Assembly (NCBI RefSeq): GCF_019459225.1
Contig: NZ_JAIAZY010000004.1
Span: forward strand, 62,001 to 126,000
DNA: 64,000 nucleotides
Reading direction: 5' to 3'
Source: Bacillus sp. IITD106
GTDB taxonomy: Bacteria; Bacillota; Bacilli; Bacillales; Bacillaceae_C
The notes under the pieces are model-generated. The model did not search any database and was not told the origin of the DNA. It saw only the letters and a program-made list of their open reading frames with translations. A program made the translations under genes and the position numbers. Positions 45,824-54,766 of the stretch are shown one piece after another (positions within the stretch are counted from its first letter, which is position 1; every line of letters begins with the position of its first letter).

Positions 45824-46726
45824 TCATCCCTCTTTTACATATAATTTCGCAGCAGACAATGCTCCAATAGCAGGTGTAGCGTCATTTCTTATGAATTCTA
45901 CTTTGCCAACAAGGTTTTGTAGAGTTGCCTCAAATTCCGCTTTGACGTATGGGTTTTTTTCTAATAAAGAGCCCTTGCATCCGACTTTCAAAGGCTGCTC
46001 CATTTCTAATTTCTTAAATAATGAATACGTTTGATTTGCAAGTTCAACGCCAGCATCAAGGAAGTATTTTTTGGCGTCTTTATCTCCTCTCTCCGCCTCT
46101 GCAAATAGGAAAGACGATACTGAAGCAATCTCTCCTTTAGGAGCATTATAGATGAAACCTTTTAGCCCATCTGCCGAAGTGATTCCTAATTCTCGCATTA
46201 GCGCATGAGAAAGTGGAGAATATGGCAGCCCTTCATCCGCTTCTTTCGTTATTTTTCGAAAAGCTTGAATGGCAATATCGTAGGCACTTCCGAAATCTCC
46301 TAAAATATGACCCCATCCACCAGAATAGCCTTCTTTTTCACCATTTCTTCCGTAGGAAATGGAACCCGTCCCCGCAATTGTTAAAATACCATTTTGCTCG
46401 TCCAATAGAGCGTGATAAGCAAGGACAGCATCGTTGACAAAAATGGCAGGGATGTTTGTTTTTTCTGAAAAGAATTCTGCAAAACGTTTACGATTACCCT
46501 CTGCTTCAATTCCCGCGATCCCAGCAACAATAGCTGAACATTTATTTCCAAATTTGCTATTTAAACATGCGGACACCGCTTTCCAAACATTCTCCAATGC
46601 TTCACTAAAATTGACATTTGGATTTCCATATCCGGTTTCAACTTGGTATAAAATATTTTTATTAGTATTTATGATTAATCCAGTCGTCTTTGTCCCACCT
46701 GCATCAATTCCAATTGTATAGGACAT
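45824..46726 (-). CDS. BadF/BadG/BcrA-type N-acetylglucosamine kinase
   Basis: The 300-residue protein has the ASKHA fold: YTIGIDAGGTKTTGLIIN at the start, FVNDAVLAYHALLD with the catalytic Asp, and LTIAGTGSISYG and GGWGHILGDFGSAYDI. Family members phosphorylate GlcNAc; some act on glucosamine or MurNAc. It heads an operon with AnmK, a double GNAT and a serine hydrolase. The ATG at 46726 with GAGGGGG upstream is chosen over 46744. It would capture the GlcNAc half of imported wall disaccharides. Confidence 0.87.
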   Translation of the reverse strand: MSYTIGIDAGGTKTTGLIINTNKNILYQVETGYGNPNVNFSEALENVWKAVSACLNSKFGNKCSAIVAGIAGIEAEGNRKRFAEFFSEKTNIPAIFVNDAVLAYHALLDEQNGILTIAGTGSISYGRNGEKEGYSGGWGHILGDFGSAYDIAIQAFRKITKEADEGLPYSPLSHALMRELGITSADGLKGFIYNAPKGEIASVSSFLFAEAERGDKDAKKYFLDAGVELANQTYSLFKKLEMEQPLKVGCKGSLLEKNPYVKAEFEATLQNLVGKVEFIRNDATPAIGALSAAKLYVKEG

Positions 46727-46828
46727 CCCCATCCCCCTCGCCATAAAATATTATTTCCAAATATATTATTACTATATAAAATTAAATTTCAACTATAATT
46801 TTATCTTCGAATGATGCATGAATCAACA

Positions 46829-46862
46829 TAAAAATAAAAGAAGGCACAAAGATTGCGCCTTG
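46829..46862 (-). terminator. Terminator of the SE1832-type gene
   Basis: On the minus strand AAGGCGC and GTGCCTT pair around AATCTTT, followed by CTTTTATTTTTAT. It lies ten bases past the stop. Confidence 0.75.
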
Positions 46863-46872
46863 TATTGTATCA

Positions 46873-47058
46873 TTATTTATTTTCTAGCTCAGTCAGTCTG
46901 CGATTTAGATCCTGCAGTTCCCGTTCGATTCCTTCCAATTGCTTTTCTAATGGATGAAGATTGCCTTTGACAAATTCAAGTTTTTCTAAATCATGCTGTA
47001 GTCTCACATAATCCGCTTTGAGATCCTCTATCTTATATTGAATTTCCTTTTTGGTCAT
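46873..47058 (-). CDS. SE1832-type small coiled-coil protein (61 aa)
   Basis: The protein MTKKEIQYKIEDLKADYVRL and its continuation is a single charged coiled coil with heptad Leu/Ile spacing, as in the small SE1832 family of Bacillus and Staphylococcus. The function is unknown. The ATG at 47058 with AGAAGGTG six bases upstream is chosen over a GTG three codons earlier. It is divergent from the phosphotransferase gene and has its own terminator. Confidence 0.7.
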   Translation of the reverse strand: MTKKEIQYKIEDLKADYVRLQHDLEKLEFVKGNLHPLEKQLEGIERELQDLNRRLTELENK

Positions 47059-47137
47059 GTTTATCACCTTCTTACATCCAGAATGGTAAAATCATAACAT
47101 ACATACAGAAAGTTATCGAAGAAACAGGAGGAATATC

Positions 47138-48151
47138 ATGAATAAACCACATTCTACTTCCTTTAATGAAATTTTGCATATGATTCTTACTTATTATGGT
47201 TTGCCCGCCGACTCAATATCCTTTATCCCTTTTGGCGATAAATCTTATAGTTATAAAATTCGCTGTCGCAACGGGAATACCTTTTATTTAAAACTTTTAG
47301 ACAAAAATTTACAGAAAGAGGCAATTGCACAAACGGAATACTATTTACCGTTTTTGAGGGAATTACATGAAAGAGATTTGTTTCCCCCTGCCATTTATCC
47401 GATTTTAACGAAAAATGGACGAGCCAAAATAGAGTTGGACGAGATTGTTTTAATCTTATTTCCATGGATTGATGGCTCTTCATTGGCCGACTCTTATCCT
47501 TTAAAAGAAAGCTATATTCGTCAGATTGCAAAACTATCTGCAAAACTGCATATGATAACAACGAACACCCAACTTCCTAGAGAGTCATTTAGTGTAAATT
47601 TTTTAGATGAACTCTATACTTATATAAAGACACTTCCGCAAAGATCCACATCATTAGAACTTAAAACGATTATAGCAACAAAAGAAAAAGAGATCATCGG
47701 GCTTATTGAAAAAATAAAACAGTTAGCCAGCACCTTTGAAAACAATCATTTCCAATTTGTCGTATGCCACGGCGATTTATGGGGAGGAAATTTCATCCAG
47801 ACTTCCTCCGGTCTTCGCATCATTGATTGGGAGTCAGTTATTTTAGCCCCAATGGAACGAGAATTGGCTGGATATATAACACAAATGCCATTCGTCTTTA
47901 TGGATGCTTATTCAGAAAAAATTGGAAGTAGAATCAAACCAAATATAGACTTGCTCCGTTTCTTTTCTTTTCGATCTCAACTTCACAACTTATATAGTTG
48001 GTTAAAAAATTTGCTCATTTATGATTTGGACAGGAAACAACAAATGAATGATATCGATATGATAAAAAACCATTGCTTGAATCGTTGGGAAGAGATTGAA
48101 GAAGGATTGCAAAAACTTGAATTTCATTTTAATCAGAAAGAGGGAGAATGA
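47138..48151 (+). CDS. Aminoglycoside-phosphotransferase-fold kinase
   Basis: The 337-residue protein has the APH/choline-kinase fold: a GDKSYSYKI glycine-type loop, YLKLLDK with the ATP Lys, the Brenner motif VVCHGDLWGGNFI and the metal-binding IIDWESV. It should phosphorylate a small molecule such as a sugar, homoserine or antibiotic-like compound. GGAGG precedes the ATG. Its stop overlaps the quinone oxidoreductase start by four bases. There is no sign that it is a resistance gene. Confidence 0.8.
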   Translation: MNKPHSTSFNEILHMILTYYGLPADSISFIPFGDKSYSYKIRCRNGNTFYLKLLDKNLQKEAIAQTEYYLPFLRELHERDLFPPAIYPILTKNGRAKIELDEIVLILFPWIDGSSLADSYPLKESYIRQIAKLSAKLHMITTNTQLPRESFSVNFLDELYTYIKTLPQRSTSLELKTIIATKEKEIIGLIEKIKQLASTFENNHFQFVVCHGDLWGGNFIQTSSGLRIIDWESVILAPMERELAGYITQMPFVFMDAYSEKIGSRIKPNIDLLRFFSFRSQLHNLYSWLKNLLIYDLDRKQQMNDIDMIKNHCLNRWEEIEEGLQKLEFHFNQKEGE

Positions 48152-49128
48152 TGAAAGCAATATTAGTGGAAGAGAATTCGCAAAATCTGTTTATCGGAAA
48201 TACGGACATGCCTCATATGAAAAAAAACGAGCTGCTCGTCAAAGTAAAAGCCACCGCATTAAATAGAGCTGACCTACTGCAAAAGCGAGGTCTTTATCCT
48301 CCTCCCCCAGGTGCTTCACCTATCCTTGGTCTCGAAATGAGTGGAATCATTGAAGAAGTAGGCAAAGATGCTACGGGCTGGCAAATAGGAGATCGTGTAT
48401 GTGCACTTCTTCCTGGGGGAGGATACGCAGAATACGCAGTGATCCCCGCTGGAATGGCGATTAGAATTCCAGAAAACCTTTCTTTTGAAGAAGCGGCAGC
48501 GATTCCAGAAGTATTTTTAACAGCCTTTTTAAATATGTTTTGGTTGGGGAAACTAAAAAAAGGAGAGACCATCTTAATTCACGCTGGAGCCAGCGGTGTC
48601 GGAACAGCAGCCATTCAATTGGCGCGGGAAATTGGTGCGAAAGTAATTGTAACGGCTGGAACAGAAGAAAAAAGATCTTTATGCCTTTCCTTAGGAGCCG
48701 ATGTAGCCATTGATTATAAAGAAGGCCCTTTTCATGGAAAAGTGATGGATGCAACTTCTGGAAAGGGAGTCAGTTTAATTTTTGATTTTATCGGAGCTCC
48801 ATACTGGGATCAAAACATTGATTCCCTTGCCACAGATGGCAAATTAATATTGATTGGCACAATGGGAGGCTCAACGCTTGAAGACGTCAACCTTGGAAAG
48901 CTGCTTTTTAAGAGAATTCAAGTCACTGGCACTGGCTTGCGCACCCAACCTGTCGAGAAAAAAATAGCGTTGACGAAAGATTTTATAGAATTTGCTTTGC
49001 CAAAATTTGAAAACGGCCGTCTTAAGCCCATTATCGATCGCATTTTGGATTGGGAAAAAGTGAATGAGGCACACTCATATATGGAGCAGAATAAAAACGC
49101 GGGAAAAATAGTGCTGCGAATTTCGTAA
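48148..49128 (+). CDS. NAD(P)H:quinone oxidoreductase, zinc-free MDR family
   Basis: The 326-residue protein has an N-terminal GroES-like domain (ATALNRADLLQKRGLYPPPPG), typical of the PIG3/QOR group, and a Rossmann domain with ILIHAGASGVGTAAIQLA. No structural or catalytic zinc Cys are present. It should reduce quinones or enones with NADPH. Translation is coupled to the upstream kinase gene; the ATG at 48151 is an equally good start. Confidence 0.88.
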   Translation: MMKAILVEENSQNLFIGNTDMPHMKKNELLVKVKATALNRADLLQKRGLYPPPPGASPILGLEMSGIIEEVGKDATGWQIGDRVCALLPGGGYAEYAVIPAGMAIRIPENLSFEEAAAIPEVFLTAFLNMFWLGKLKKGETILIHAGASGVGTAAIQLAREIGAKVIVTAGTEEKRSLCLSLGADVAIDYKEGPFHGKVMDATSGKGVSLIFDFIGAPYWDQNIDSLATDGKLILIGTMGGSTLEDVNLGKLLFKRIQVTGTGLRTQPVEKKIALTKDFIEFALPKFENGRLKPIIDRILDWEKVNEAHSYMEQNKNAGKIVLRIS

Positions 49129-49150
49129 AACTTCTAAAAGGGATGGAGCA

Positions 49151-49972
49151 ATGGACAGAATAACCACGATCATTAAACGTTTTTTCATTGAGCGATTTCA
49201 TGACCAGTCCGCCCAGATGGCTTATTATTTCATGCTGTCCATTTTCCCTTTTCTTATATTTGCCCTATCGATTGTTAGCTTCCTGCCGATTCGTGAGGAA
49301 GATGTTCTTAGTGCAATTGAGCCATTTGCTCCTAAAGGAAGCTTTTATTTAATAAAATCAAATATCTTGAGCATCTTTGGCAAGCAACAAACGAAAATTG
49401 CATCATTCAGTTTATTAGCAGCGTTTTGGATTGCTTCTATGGCCGTGCAATCCCTTGTGCGAGCTATGAATGATGCTTATCAAATTGTCCGAAAAGAGGG
49501 GTTTTTTCTTGCATTTGGAAAGGACTTAATTTTAACATTAAGCCTAATGATCACTTTGACGTTATCCCTACTCGTCCCGATTGCTGAAGAGATTGGCCGA
49601 GTGTTTCTCGCAACTCATGTCGAATTGCCCCTCTCCTTTTATAGATGGTGGTTATTATCTAAATGGATCATCGGATCCTTTTATTTATTTTTCTTTTTTC
49701 TGTTTCTTTATAAGGTCGTTCCGAGTACTAAAGTCAGCTTTAAAAATATTATTCCCGGAGCTATATTCGCAACAATTGGATGGCAAAGTGTATCCATTGC
49801 CTTCTCCTATTACGTGACGTTTGCGGCAAGCTATACAAAGCTCTATGGACAATTAGGAAATATTATCGTCCTGATGATTTGGTTTTATTTTACGGCGGCG
49901 GTTCTTCTTATTGGCGGATTATTAAATGCTACTTGGATATCAAAAAAGGTCGAGGATTTCCCCGACCTATAG
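49151..49972 (+). CDS. YihY/BrkB family inner-membrane protein
   Basis: The 273-residue protein has six hydrophobic segments and family motifs: QMAYYFMLSIFPFLIF, FWIASMAVQSLVRAMNDAYQI, ATIGWQSVSIAFSYYV and YGQLGNIIVLMIWFYFTAAVLLIGG. YihY-type proteins are often misnamed ribonuclease BN; their role is unknown, and transport or envelope functions are suggested. It follows the QOR gene by 22 bases and converges on tcyP with a two-base gap. Confidence 0.88.
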   Translation: MDRITTIIKRFFIERFHDQSAQMAYYFMLSIFPFLIFALSIVSFLPIREEDVLSAIEPFAPKGSFYLIKSNILSIFGKQQTKIASFSLLAAFWIASMAVQSLVRAMNDAYQIVRKEGFFLAFGKDLILTLSLMITLTLSLLVPIAEEIGRVFLATHVELPLSFYRWWLLSKWIIGSFYLFFFFLFLYKVVPSTKVSFKNIIPGAIFATIGWQSVSIAFSYYVTFAASYTKLYGQLGNIIVLMIWFYFTAAVLLIGGLLNATWISKKVEDFPDL

Positions 49973-49974
49973 CT

Positions 49975-51360
49975 TTAGACTTGCAGGTTTTGTTTCGGCT
50001 GCTTAAAAACTTCTTCATCCAATTCTCCGGTAATTTTTCCGGTCAATACTCCAGCTGTCATACTTCCACTTACATTTAGGGCTGTTCTTCCCATATCAAT
50101 TAAAGGTTCAACCGATATTAATAATCCGACAATGGCAATCGGCAAATTAAGTGCGGATAAAACGAGTAGGGCGGCAAATGTTGCTCCCCCACCAACTCCA
50201 GCAACTCCAAACGAACTAATTGCAACGATCACAATTAATGTGAAGATGAATGCCGGGTTTAATGGATTAATTCCTGCTGTAGGAGCAACCATAATGGCGA
50301 GCATGGCTGGATAAATACCCGCACATCCATTTTGTCCGATAGAAAGGCCGAATGAACCGGCAAAGTTGGCAATTCCTTCTGATACTCCAAATTCCTGATG
50401 CTGTGTTTTGATATTCAGTGGCAAAGTCCCTGCACTTGAGCGTGATGTAAACGCAAAAGTAAGGGCTGGCATTGCTTTTTTGACGTATGTGACTGGATTT
50501 TGCTTAGCAAGTGCCAATAGTAAAAGATGGATAAGGAACATGATGATCAGCGCCACATAAGAAGCGATGACAAACTTTCCAAGCTTCACTATCGCCGAAT
50601 AATCGCTTGTTGCTGTTACTTTAGCCATTAACGCAAGAACACCATATGGAGTCAACCTTAAAATTAATGTGACCACCCGCATAACTACGGTGTAAATCGT
50701 TTCTATGATTTTCGCAAAAAAATCAGCGTGCTCAGGATCTTTTCTACGAACTCCTAAATAAGCAATCCCGATAATCGCGGCAAAAATAACAACTGCAATT
50801 GTTGAGGTTGGACGCGATCCCGTTAATTCCATAAATGGATTTTGCGGAAATAAAGTGATGATTTGTTGTGGGATCGTCATATCTTTTACATCGCCGACCG
50901 TTTCTTGAAGCTCTGTATTTCTTGTTAACTCCGCTTCACCTTCTTCAAGCTGAATTCCTTCAAGGTGGAAACCTAACGCAGTGGCAATTCCAATTGAAGC
51001 GGCTATGGCTGTTGTTCCAATTAAAATTCCTATAACAAGAGCACTAATTTTTCCAAGATTACTCGTTAGCTTTAATTTTGTAAAAGCTGAGACGATGGAA
51101 ATAAAAACGAGCGGCATGACGATCATTTTTAATAAGGAAATATAACCACTGCCTACAATATTGATCCAATCCAAGGACCCTTTCGTAACATCGGAATCCG
51201 TTCCAAACACTAAGTGCATGGCTAGACCTAAAACAATCCCGATACCCAACGCTGTAAATACTCGTTTTGAAAAGGAAATATGCTTCTTTTGCATTCGAAA
51301 CAAGAGAAATATAAGCAATAAAAAAATGGCGATATTTATAATGATCAAAAGTGTATTCAT
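49975..51360 (-). CDS. tcyP: L-cystine symporter, TcyP type (DAACS family)
   Basis: The 461-residue protein has about eight helices plus two re-entrant loops of the dicarboxylate/amino acid:cation symporter family. Signatures are FTSRSSAGTLPLNIKTQ (HP1, Ser-rich), NFAGSFGLSIGQNGCAGIYP (helix 7/HP2) and SVEPLIDMGRTALNVSGSMTAG. Its length is close to B. subtilis TcyP. It should import L-cystine with Na+ or H+. The ATG at 51360, with GGGGGG upstream, is chosen. No riboswitch is visible in the upstream 165 bases. Confidence 0.9.
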   Translation of the reverse strand: MNTLLIIINIAIFLLLIFLLFRMQKKHISFSKRVFTALGIGIVLGLAMHLVFGTDSDVTKGSLDWINIVGSGYISLLKMIVMPLVFISIVSAFTKLKLTSNLGKISALVIGILIGTTAIAASIGIATALGFHLEGIQLEEGEAELTRNTELQETVGDVKDMTIPQQIITLFPQNPFMELTGSRPTSTIAVVIFAAIIGIAYLGVRRKDPEHADFFAKIIETIYTVVMRVVTLILRLTPYGVLALMAKVTATSDYSAIVKLGKFVIASYVALIIMFLIHLLLLALAKQNPVTYVKKAMPALTFAFTSRSSAGTLPLNIKTQHQEFGVSEGIANFAGSFGLSIGQNGCAGIYPAMLAIMVAPTAGINPLNPAFIFTLIVIVAISSFGVAGVGGGATFAALLVLSALNLPIAIVGLLISVEPLIDMGRTALNVSGSMTAGVLTGKITGELDEEVFKQPKQNLQV

Positions 51361-51525
51361 CAAGAATCCCCCCATTAATAGATTCCGTTGCGGTTTAGAA
51401 AGTCTTACTTTTATGATATTCCCTTAATATGGTTATCATAACCTGACAATTGTAAAACTATGTTATTGGTTTATTACTAATAAGATATGGGGAAAGTATA
51501 GAAAATAGTGAAAGGAAGTCATTTT

Positions 51526-51666
51526 ATGCGTTTTTCTAAACTATTACGCTTTGCCATTAAAGCGGCTCCTGTCGTGTATCCTCTAGCAAAGGAATTATTA
51601 AAGAAAAGAAAAGAGAGAAAAAGAAGTAAAATCGTAAACAGCAAAAAAAGAGACCAATTAGTGTAA
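51526..51666 (+). CDS. Small basic protein (46 aa)
   Basis: ATG at 51526 follows AAAGGAAG and encodes MRFSKLLRFAIKAAPVVYPL followed by a Lys/Arg-rich tail ending RDQLV. The N-terminal 20 residues form a possible amphipathic or membrane helix, and about a third of the rest is basic. It is followed at once by a strong terminator, which supports a real short transcription unit. No family is recognised. Confidence 0.55.
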   Translation: MRFSKLLRFAIKAAPVVYPLAKELLKKRKERKRSKIVNSKKRDQLV

Positions 51667-51706
51667 AAAACTGCAAGTTCCTAACACTTTGGTCTCATTT
51701 GTTTTT
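51650..51706 (+). terminator. Terminator of the small basic protein gene
   Basis: GAGACCAA and TTGGTCTC, with an inner GTGT/ACAC pair, form a stem whose first arm overlaps the end of the coding sequence, followed by ATTTGTTTTT on the plus strand. Confidence 0.75.
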
Positions 51707-51720
51707 GCTTAAGAAATTAT

Positions 51721-51962
51721 AAATTGGAACTTTGCAGATAAATTTTAAGAAGACAGTTCCCGTCTAGCTACAGCGCCTAGCGCCTAGCAAACTTTCGGTT
51801 TCTTCGATAAGTCAACATCGGCTCGCCACGGCTCACCGTGTTTCCTTTATCTCGTCAGAACCCTAAAGAGGAACGTCGACTAAAACCGCCACATCCTGTG
51901 GCGACGCCGACGGACCCACATCCTGTGGGCCTGTACGTGCTAAACAGGCGCTTGCGCTTTTG
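51721..51962. repeat. Dispersed composite repeat, copy 2 (inverted)
   Basis: Read on the minus strand it begins AAAGCGCAAGCGCCTGTTTA, has CGACGTTCC, TTCTGACGAGATAAAGGAAA, CCGATGTTGACTTATCGAAG and AAAGTTTGCTAGGCGC, then ends TAGCTAGACGGGAACT. An insert carries two small hairpins, CGCCACATCCTGTGGCG and CCCACATCCTGTGGG. Blocks match copies 1 and 3; the tail beyond TAGCTAGACGG matches 57045-57112. It sits directly after the chemoreceptor stop. Confidence 0.7.
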
Positions 51963-51965
51963 TAC

Positions 51966-53642
51966 TTATACTTTAAACTGTCTAATCAATTTATCCAAGT
52001 CGACAGCGATGGTAGAAAGGGATTCGGCGTTTGCCGCAATTTCCTGCATCGAACTAGTCGTTTGTTCAGCGGATGCTGCTGTTTCTTCAACCCCTGCTGA
52101 TGCTTCTTCTGATATCGAAGCGATATTAGATATTGAAGCATTCATAACATCTGTACTGCTAGCGATGTTATTCAAATCCTGTGAAATAATATGGATTTGA
52201 TTTACGACTTGCTTAATGGAATCCGTAATCATTTCAAACGTACTGCCAGTTGTTCTAATTTGCTCAGTTCCAAGTTCGACTTGAACAAAGCTCTCATTTA
52301 ATGAGTGGACAACTTCACCTGTTTCTTTTTGGATCGTAGAAACAATTCCTGTAATGTCTGAAACTGAACTTGCAACTTGTTCAGCAAGCTTCTTCACTTC
52401 TCCTGCCACTACAGCAAAGCCTTTTCCGTGTTCACCTGCACGTGCTGCTTCAATCGCAGCATTTAAAGCTAACAAGTTTGTTTGTTCAGCAATGTCAGAT
52501 ATCACTTTTACAAGCTGGGAAATTTCTTTGGAATGGCCTTCAAGGCTTTGAACTTTTCCTACTGCGTCTTTAACATTTTCATCAATCAATTTCATTTTAG
52601 AAATTGATTCTGTCATCGCTTCATTCCCTTTTTCCGTTAACTCTAATACTTGATTAGAAACTTGGCTTGCCCTTTGTCCGCTCTCATTAGCATTATGGAT
52701 ATTAGCGGTGAGCGATCCCATTGATTCCACTAAATCAGAAGCGGATTGTGCTTGTGTTTCGGATGCGATGGAAAGCTCCTCCATCGTTGTTGCTACTTGT
52801 TGACTGCCAGAATTTACTTCCATCGCAGAATGACTTAGTTCTTCGCTTCGTCTCATGACAGTTTCCGAAACGTTGCCTAGCTCTTGAACCATTGCTCGAA
52901 TTTGAACATTCATGTCGTTCACAGAATGAATCAAATCTCCCACTTCATCCTTCGATCTCGTTTTTAGTTCATCGTTGCTTAAATCCCCTTCAGCGATTAG
53001 GCGCATACGATTGGCTACTCTGACGATCGGTCTAGAAATAGAATTTGCCGTCATAATGGCGATAACGATTCCAAGTATGAGCGCCGCTATACCAATACCC
53101 GCACTCGTTAGTGAGTTTCTTTCTCCTACATTGATTACTTGCTTAGCATTGGCTGTTATATTCTTTTCTTGTTTTTTTGATAATTCTTGGAATGAATCCC
53201 TTAACAAAATACTTAATGGCTCGATTGTGTTTTTAAAATTATCTCGAGCTTTTTCACGGTCAGCCATAAACTCATTAAAGATCATATCATTGATGGCAAT
53301 TTCCCAATTATCAAGTTTCTCTATAAGTTCTTTCGTTTCTTTAGTAGGAGAAACAGCTAATAATTGCTTTTCAAGCTTTGTACTTTCAGCTGTGGCTTCT
53401 TCAAATGCACGCATGTAAGGTACTTGACCAAGTAAAAGATAAATACTTAAATGAGATGTCCTCTCCGCAATGTTTACACTCAATTTTTCCGATAAAACAA
53501 GTACAGGCAATTGCTCCTCAATAACTTGAGTTGTTTGCTTATTCGTTTGGGTCGAAAAGAAATAATTTGAACCACTTATAATTAATACAATAGCGTTTAC
53601 AATTAAAAACCCTCTTAATATCTTCCCCTTCAAGCTCTTCAT
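51966..53642 (-). CDS. Methyl-accepting chemotaxis protein
   Basis: The 558-residue receptor has TM1 at about 8-28, an extracellular four-helix-bundle-like sensor (about 30-180), TM2 at about 185-205, a HAMP domain ([20 protein letters not shown]) and a long signalling coiled coil. The invariant hairpin tip reads [20 protein letters not shown], then [20 protein letters not shown], near residues 385-425. It controls CheA. The promoter upstream is of the sigma-D flagellar class. The ligand is unknown. Confidence 0.95.
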   Translation of the reverse strand: MKSLKGKILRGFLIVNAIVLIISGSNYFFSTQTNKQTTQVIEEQLPVLVLSEKLSVNIAERTSHLSIYLLLGQVPYMRAFEEATAESTKLEKQLLAVSPTKETKELIEKLDNWEIAINDMIFNEFMADREKARDNFKNTIEPLSILLRDSFQELSKKQEKNITANAKQVINVGERNSLTSAGIGIAALILGIVIAIMTANSISRPIVRVANRMRLIAEGDLSNDELKTRSKDEVGDLIHSVNDMNVQIRAMVQELGNVSETVMRRSEELSHSAMEVNSGSQQVATTMEELSIASETQAQSASDLVESMGSLTANIHNANESGQRASQVSNQVLELTEKGNEAMTESISKMKLIDENVKDAVGKVQSLEGHSKEISQLVKVISDIAEQTNLLALNAAIEAARAGEHGKGFAVVAGEVKKLAEQVASSVSDITGIVSTIQKETGEVVHSLNESFVQVELGTEQIRTTGSTFEMITDSIKQVVNQIHIISQDLNNIASSTDVMNASISNIASISEEASAGVEETAASAEQTTSSMQEIAANAESLSTIAVDLDKLIRQFKV

Positions 53643-53688
53643 TTCCCCACCGTCTTTCTTCTCTATCTTATGTCCTGTATATATTTTA

Positions 53689-53715
53689 TTATCGGCTATA
53701 TTTAGAAAGTATTTA
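53689..53715 (-). promoter_or_regulatory. Sigma-D promoter of the chemoreceptor gene
   Basis: On the minus strand TAAA, 15 bases, then GCCGATAA lie 47 bases before the start codon. This is the B. subtilis sigma-D pattern (TAAA-N14-16-GCCGATAT) with one mismatch. Confidence 0.8.
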
Positions 53716-53726
53716 ATACTATTTTC

Positions 53727-54668
53727 CTAATTACTCAATTTTTGTTTACCATTTATTAAAATAATGCCCTTTTCTGCATCTATATAGGTATAAAGACCTA
53801 AAGGAGCAGATAATGTTGGTTTGCTATGACCAGCTTTTACATTAAAGATAGTCGGCTTCCCTATCGGAGCAATTATTTTTTCAAAAAGATCTTCTATTTG
53901 AAAACCATCTGCATATCGTTCTGATGTACAATCCGTCCATGTACCTAAAACGATTCCTGAAGCATCAGATAATTTCCCCGCCAAGGAAAGCTGCGTCAGC
54001 ATTCTATCAATTCGATAAGGCTCTTCTCCAACGTCTTCTAAAAATAATATTTTTCCCTTCGTATCTATTTCAAAAGGAGTTCCGAGTGTACTCGCTATTA
54101 CTGATAGATTTCCCCCTATCAACATACCATTTGCCATACCCGGTACGAGACAACAAGTTGGTTCACTTTCAGGATTCTCTAATCTCCATTCAAAAGGGAA
54201 TATCTCTAAAACAGAATACAAAGATTGCATTGTAAAATCATCTGCATCAATTAAATCGGAGGCTGGCATTGGCCCATGAATGGTTGGTAAGTGGCATTTT
54301 TGTTGAAAGGCGATATGTAGAGCAGTGATGTCGCTATACCCGACAAATAATTTAGGATTCCTTTTGATAGCTTCATAGTCTAAGAGCGGAAGCAGATGTA
54401 AGGAACCATAGCCGCCGCGAAGACAAAATATGGCTGATATGTTCTGATTTATAAACATCGAATTCAATTCATTTGCCCGTTGTTCAGGAGTTCCCGCTAA
54501 ATACCCTCCATAATTTTCGTAACATGTATCACCAATTTCTACATCAAAGCCCATCTCTTTTATTTTAGAAACCGCAAGCCACAGTCGCTCCTTGCACACA
54601 GGGCCAGCTGGAGCAGTAAGTCCGATTATGTCCCCTTGCTTGAGAGCTTGAATCTTTTGTACTGCCAA
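53727..54668 (-). CDS. LD-carboxypeptidase, S66 family (LdcA-like)
   Basis: The 313-residue protein has the S66 pattern: IIGLTAPAGPV at the start, FCLRGGYGSLHLLP, the nucleophile Ser in FVGYSDITALHIA (about residue 112), the Glu in ILFLEDVGEEPYRIDRML and the His in KAGHSKPTLSAP. LdcA releases the terminal D-Ala from wall tetrapeptides in the cytosol; other S66 members cleave microcin C7. No signal peptide. It lies upstream of the chemoreceptor in the same direction. It adds to the wall-recycling functions in this window but is not linked to the main cluster. Confidence 0.88.
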   Translation of the reverse strand: MAVQKIQALKQGDIIGLTAPAGPVCKERLWLAVSKIKEMGFDVEIGDTCYENYGGYLAGTPEQRANELNSMFINQNISAIFCLRGGYGSLHLLPLLDYEAIKRNPKLFVGYSDITALHIAFQQKCHLPTIHGPMPASDLIDADDFTMQSLYSVLEIFPFEWRLENPESEPTCCLVPGMANGMLIGGNLSVIASTLGTPFEIDTKGKILFLEDVGEEPYRIDRMLTQLSLAGKLSDASGIVLGTWTDCTSERYADGFQIEDLFEKIIAPIGKPTIFNVKAGHSKPTLSAPLGLYTYIDAEKGIILINGKQKLSN

Positions 54669-54730
54669 TATTCTGCACTCCTTTGCTCATATTAAATGGC
54701 TTTTATAAATTGTTTTCAATTCCTGTCAAT

Positions 54731-54765
54731 CTAAAAGAGAAGCCCGCATATGGCTTCTCTTCATA
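54731..54765 (-). terminator. Terminator of the SgrR-like gene
   Basis: AAGAGAAGCC and GGCTTCTCTT flank a 7-base loop; the minus strand continues TTTAG. It lies directly past the stop at 54767. Confidence 0.7.
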
Positions 54766-54766
54766 T

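Noticed and set aside
47138-48151. Aminoglycoside resistance gene
   Set aside because: It has the APH fold motifs, but these are shared by many metabolic kinases and the context (quinone oxidoreductase, YihY) does not indicate resistance.
51361-51525. Possible riboswitch or CymR site upstream of tcyP
   Set aside because: The leader is too short and AT-rich for an S-box, and no clear CymR motif could be defined by eye.
51840-51960. CCACATCCTGTGG repeats resembling a short CRISPR-like array
   Set aside because: Only two units, each a self-complementary hairpin inside a dispersed repeat; no spacers and no cas genes.
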